Below, piece after piece: positions 61,726-64,000 of a DNA stretch of 64,000 bases. The DNA lies in assembly GCA_963676095.1 (NCBI GenBank), contig OY781040.1, forward strand, positions 5,084,001 through 5,148,000, given 5' to 3'. The DNA comes from G963676095 sp963676095 (lineage in GTDB: Bacteria > Bacteroidota > Bacteroidia > Bacteroidales > Prolixibacteraceae). Under the pieces are notes generated by a model. That model worked only from the letters and a program-made list of their open reading frames with translations. It had not been told where the DNA came from and did no database searches. The position numbers and the translations under genes are program-made. The stretch's first letter is position 1; every line of letters begins with the position of its first letter.

Positions 61726-63096
61726 GTGGAAGAGTTTGGAGATGCCATTATTTACCTGTCAAATCTGATTTGGGGGACCCCTATTCTGGTCCTTTTGCTG
61801 GGGGGCGGGTTCTATTTTTTGATTATATCACGTCTTGCCCCGTTGAAATATCTGGGGCATGCCATTCAGATTATCCGGGGAAAATATGATGATCCAGAGG
61901 AAGCCGGACAACTTCGTCATTATGAAGCCTTATCGACAGCCCTTGCGGGTACGGTAGGAATGGGAAATATTAGCGGAGTGGCTGTTGCGATAACCATGGG
62001 CGGTCCGGGGGCAATTTTCTGGATGTGGGTCTCGGCTTTTTTCGGGGTGGCCACCAAATTTTTCACCTGTTCTTTAGCCGTAATGTACAGGGGTAAGGAT
62101 AGTGCCGGTGAAATTCAGGGTGGTCCGATGTACGTCATAACGGAAGGATTGGGAAAAAAATGGAAGCCGATGGCCATGTTTTTTTCGTTGATGGCAGTTT
62201 TTGGCGTTCTTCCGCTTTTTAATGCGAACCAGCTTGCACAGGCAATCAGGGATATTGTATTAGTACCTAACGGTATCCCCGGAACATTTATGACAAATCT
62301 GATTATCGGGTTTTTCCTTGCTTTTTTGGTGGGAATTGTCATATTGGGTGGAATTAAAAGAATTGGCCATGTAACGGGAAAATTGGTGCCTGTAATGGTA
62401 CTTGTCTATGGAATAGCCGTTTTATACATTATCATGGCAAATGCCGGACAGATTATTCCTTCTTTTAAATTGATTTTTGAAGATGCCTTTACCGGCCAGG
62501 CTGTACTGGGAGGCTCTCTGGGGGCAGTTATTATTACCGGAGTGAGAAGGGCTGTCTTTTCGAATGAGGCGGGGGTAGGTACTGCCCCGATGGCGCATGG
62601 TGCAGCCAAAACCAATGAACCGATAAGGGAAGGGCTTGTTGCCATGCTGGGGCCTATTATCGACACCATCATTGTTTGTACGATGACGGCGCTGGCTATT
62701 ATAATTACCGGGGTATGGAAACACAGCAATGCCGATGGAATAACGCTTACAGCCGAGGCTTTTGGAAAATCAATTCCTTTTGGTGGTTATATCCTTGTTG
62801 TTTGTATTTTGTTTTTTGCCTTGTCTACGATGTTTGCCTATCCATATTACGGTGCCAAATGTATGAGTTTCCTCTTCGGTGTTAAATATCAATACCTCTA
62901 TAATTATCTGGTTGTCATATTGGTGGTTTGGGGAGCTGTCGCCCAGATGAACGTGATCGTTAGCTTTTTTGATCTTGCGTTCGCATTAATGGCTTTCCCG
63001 AATATGATTAGTGCTATTCTTTTGTCCGGGAAAGTCCGGATAGCGGCAAAAGATTATTTTGCAAGGTTAAAAAGAGGTGATTTTGAAACAGCATGA
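61726..63096 (+). CDS. Sodium:alanine symporter (AGCS family)
   Basis: 456 residues starting with GTG, with about ten membrane segments. AGCS signatures: EALSTALAGTVGMGNISGVA, MYVITEGLGKKWK (loop), RAVFSNEAGVGTAPMAHGAA and PFGGYILVVCILFF. Imports alanine/glycine with Na+. The frame is complete. Lies in line with the oxidoreductase upstream. Confidence 0.9.
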   Translation: MEEFGDAIIYLSNLIWGTPILVLLLGGGFYFLIISRLAPLKYLGHAIQIIRGKYDDPEEAGQLRHYEALSTALAGTVGMGNISGVAVAITMGGPGAIFWMWVSAFFGVATKFFTCSLAVMYRGKDSAGEIQGGPMYVITEGLGKKWKPMAMFFSLMAVFGVLPLFNANQLAQAIRDIVLVPNGIPGTFMTNLIIGFFLAFLVGIVILGGIKRIGHVTGKLVPVMVLVYGIAVLYIIMANAGQIIPSFKLIFEDAFTGQAVLGGSLGAVIITGVRRAVFSNEAGVGTAPMAHGAAKTNEPIREGLVAMLGPIIDTIIVCTMTALAIIITGVWKHSNADGITLTAEAFGKSIPFGGYILVVCILFFALSTMFAYPYYGAKCMSFLFGVKYQYLYNYLVVILVVWGAVAQMNVIVSFFDLAFALMAFPNMISAILLSGKVRIAAKDYFARLKRGDFETA

Positions 63097-63147
63097 TCTT
63101 TATAATACTCTAACTTTAAGCTCTGTTAAATTTTTAAACCAACAAGA

Positions 63148-64000
63148 ATGAGAACAAGATTATTCAAGGGAAAATTGACCCTGGCTATAATGGTTCTTTT
63201 CAGCATTGTTTCCTGTGCCAAACAGGAACCTACTGATCTGACCAAAAATTCGGTCATTCCTAAACCTGTTTCTGTTTCGGCCAACGGACTGGCTTTTGAA
63301 CTAACCGATAAAACAGTGATTTCTGTTCAGGAGGGTAACGGTGATCTCGAAAAAATAGGACGTTATTTTACAGAAATGATAAAACCGGCAACGGGCTTTT
63401 CATTGGGACTGAAGAAAGTTTCGAAGGAGCCATCTTCAGGTATTTATTTTTCGCTGGCCGATCAGCCTGAGCTGGGAAAGGAAGGTTACGAGCTTAATAT
63501 TGACAACAAACATATATTTCTCACTGCAAACTCTGCCAATGGCATTTTCCATGGCGTACAAACATTACGCCAACTGTTGCCGGCAAAGATAGAAAGCAGT
63601 TCTGTTCAGCAGGGTCCCTGGATTATTGCCGGCGGGGTGATCCGTGATTACCCGGAATATGCTTACCGCGGAGCAATGCTCGATGTTGCACGTCATTTTT
63701 TTGGCGTTGACGACGTAAAGCACCTGATAGACCTGCTTGCAGAATATAAAATTAACAGGCTTCATTTGCATCTGTCGGATGATCAGGGGTGGCGTATTGA
63801 AATAAAATCATGGCCGGATCTGACTGCGATTGGTGGGAGTACCGAGGTCGGCGGAGGAAAAGGTGGCTTTTATACCCAGGATGAATATTCTGATATTGTG
63901 AATTATGCGGCAAGCCGTTATATCATGATCATTCCCGAGATCGATATGCCAGGCCATACAAATGCGGCCCTGGCTTCTTATGCACAGCTGAATTGTGATG
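63148..64000 (+). CDS. Beta-N-acetylhexosaminidase (GH20), cut by the window end
   Basis: At least 284 residues, running off the right edge. Lipoprotein signal peptide TLAIMVLFSIVSCAKQ. The GH20 domain appears with ANGIFHGVQTLRQLLP, YRGAMLDVARHFFGVDDVKH, INRLHLHLSDDQGWRIEIKS and IMIIPEIDMPGHTNAAL. The catalytic Asp-Glu pair would lie beyond the window. Hydrolyses terminal GlcNAc or GalNAc, in outer membrane or periplasm. Confidence 0.92.
   Translation, partial: MRTRLFKGKLTLAIMVLFSIVSCAKQEPTDLTKNSVIPKPVSVSANGLAFELTDKTVISVQEGNGDLEKIGRYFTEMIKPATGFSLGLKKVSKEPSSGIYFSLADQPELGKEGYELNIDNKHIFLTANSANGIFHGVQTLRQLLPAKIESSSVQQGPWIIAGGVIRDYPEYAYRGAMLDVARHFFGVDDVKHLIDLLAEYKINRLHLHLSDDQGWRIEIKSWPDLTAIGGSTEVGGGKGGFYTQDEYSDIVNYAASRYIMIIPEIDMPGHTNAALASYAQLNCD

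Overview
The window looks like a chromosome segment of a Bacteroidota (Bacteroidales-like) bacterium. Pointers are the UpxY-type NusG paralog next to a large SLBB export protein, a Bacteroidetes-type HU protein, promoters of the TTTG / TAnnTTTG type, and family resemblance throughout. It is dominated by one surface-polysaccharide locus read on the minus strand, cut into blocks by accessory islands rich in insertion sequences, toxin-antitoxin pairs, AAA ATPases with DUF4143-type tails, and dispersed repeats.

Layout. 1-2 kb: a PolB-type exonuclease and a WecA/TagO-like initiating transferase. 2.3-6.5 kb: GDP-D-glycero-D-manno-heptose genes hddA, gmhA, hddC and gmhB; gmhB is split by an IS630-family element. 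6.5-27 kb: an accessory island with broken nucleotidyltransferase/HEPN genes, DUF4143-type ATPases (one cut by an IS4-type element), a DUF2283/DUF4258 pair, a YdcF-like protein, an IS66 element, higBA, an HU protein and a fused nucleotidyltransferase-HEPN protein, all separated by mosaic repeats. 27-39 kb: a compact AT-rich glycan operon (Wzx, two hexapeptide acyltransferases, two epimerases, glycosyltransferases, Wzy, a glucuronyl C5-epimerase-like protein) carrying a decayed IS982-like element. 39.2-40.2 kb: four successive copies of the last codons of a UDP-glucose dehydrogenase gene with no body of that gene. 40-51.6 kb: Wzz plus a second island (RelE, UPF0175/DUF3368, three AlbA/RecG-like proteins, GxxExxY, a wHTH-nucleotidyltransferase, another DUF4143 ATPase). 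51.6-54.6 kb: UpxY and the Wza-like protein at the promoter-proximal end. 55-64 kb: housekeeping and catabolic genes (ABC-F, CorA, DUF3124 lipoprotein, esterase, EEP-family hydrolase, FAD oxidoreductase, AGCS symporter, truncated GH20).

Reading of the whole: the Wza-like protein, UpxY, Wzz, Wzx, Wzy, the transferases and WecA form a Wzx/Wzy-type export pathway, and the heptose genes feed one of its sugars, but gmhB is disrupted. The most unusual material is non-coding: (i) the array of ugd 3' ends and other gene fragments lying against repeats; (ii) a mosaic repeat family with near-perfect 8-nt phasing; (iii) a four-copy repeat able to form three consecutive hairpins; (iv) a 107-bp palindrome array with a GxxExxY gene sitting in the loop of one unit; (v) one promoter-leader hairpin sequence shared by two unrelated genes. 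All family names are from reading protein motifs; no database search was run.
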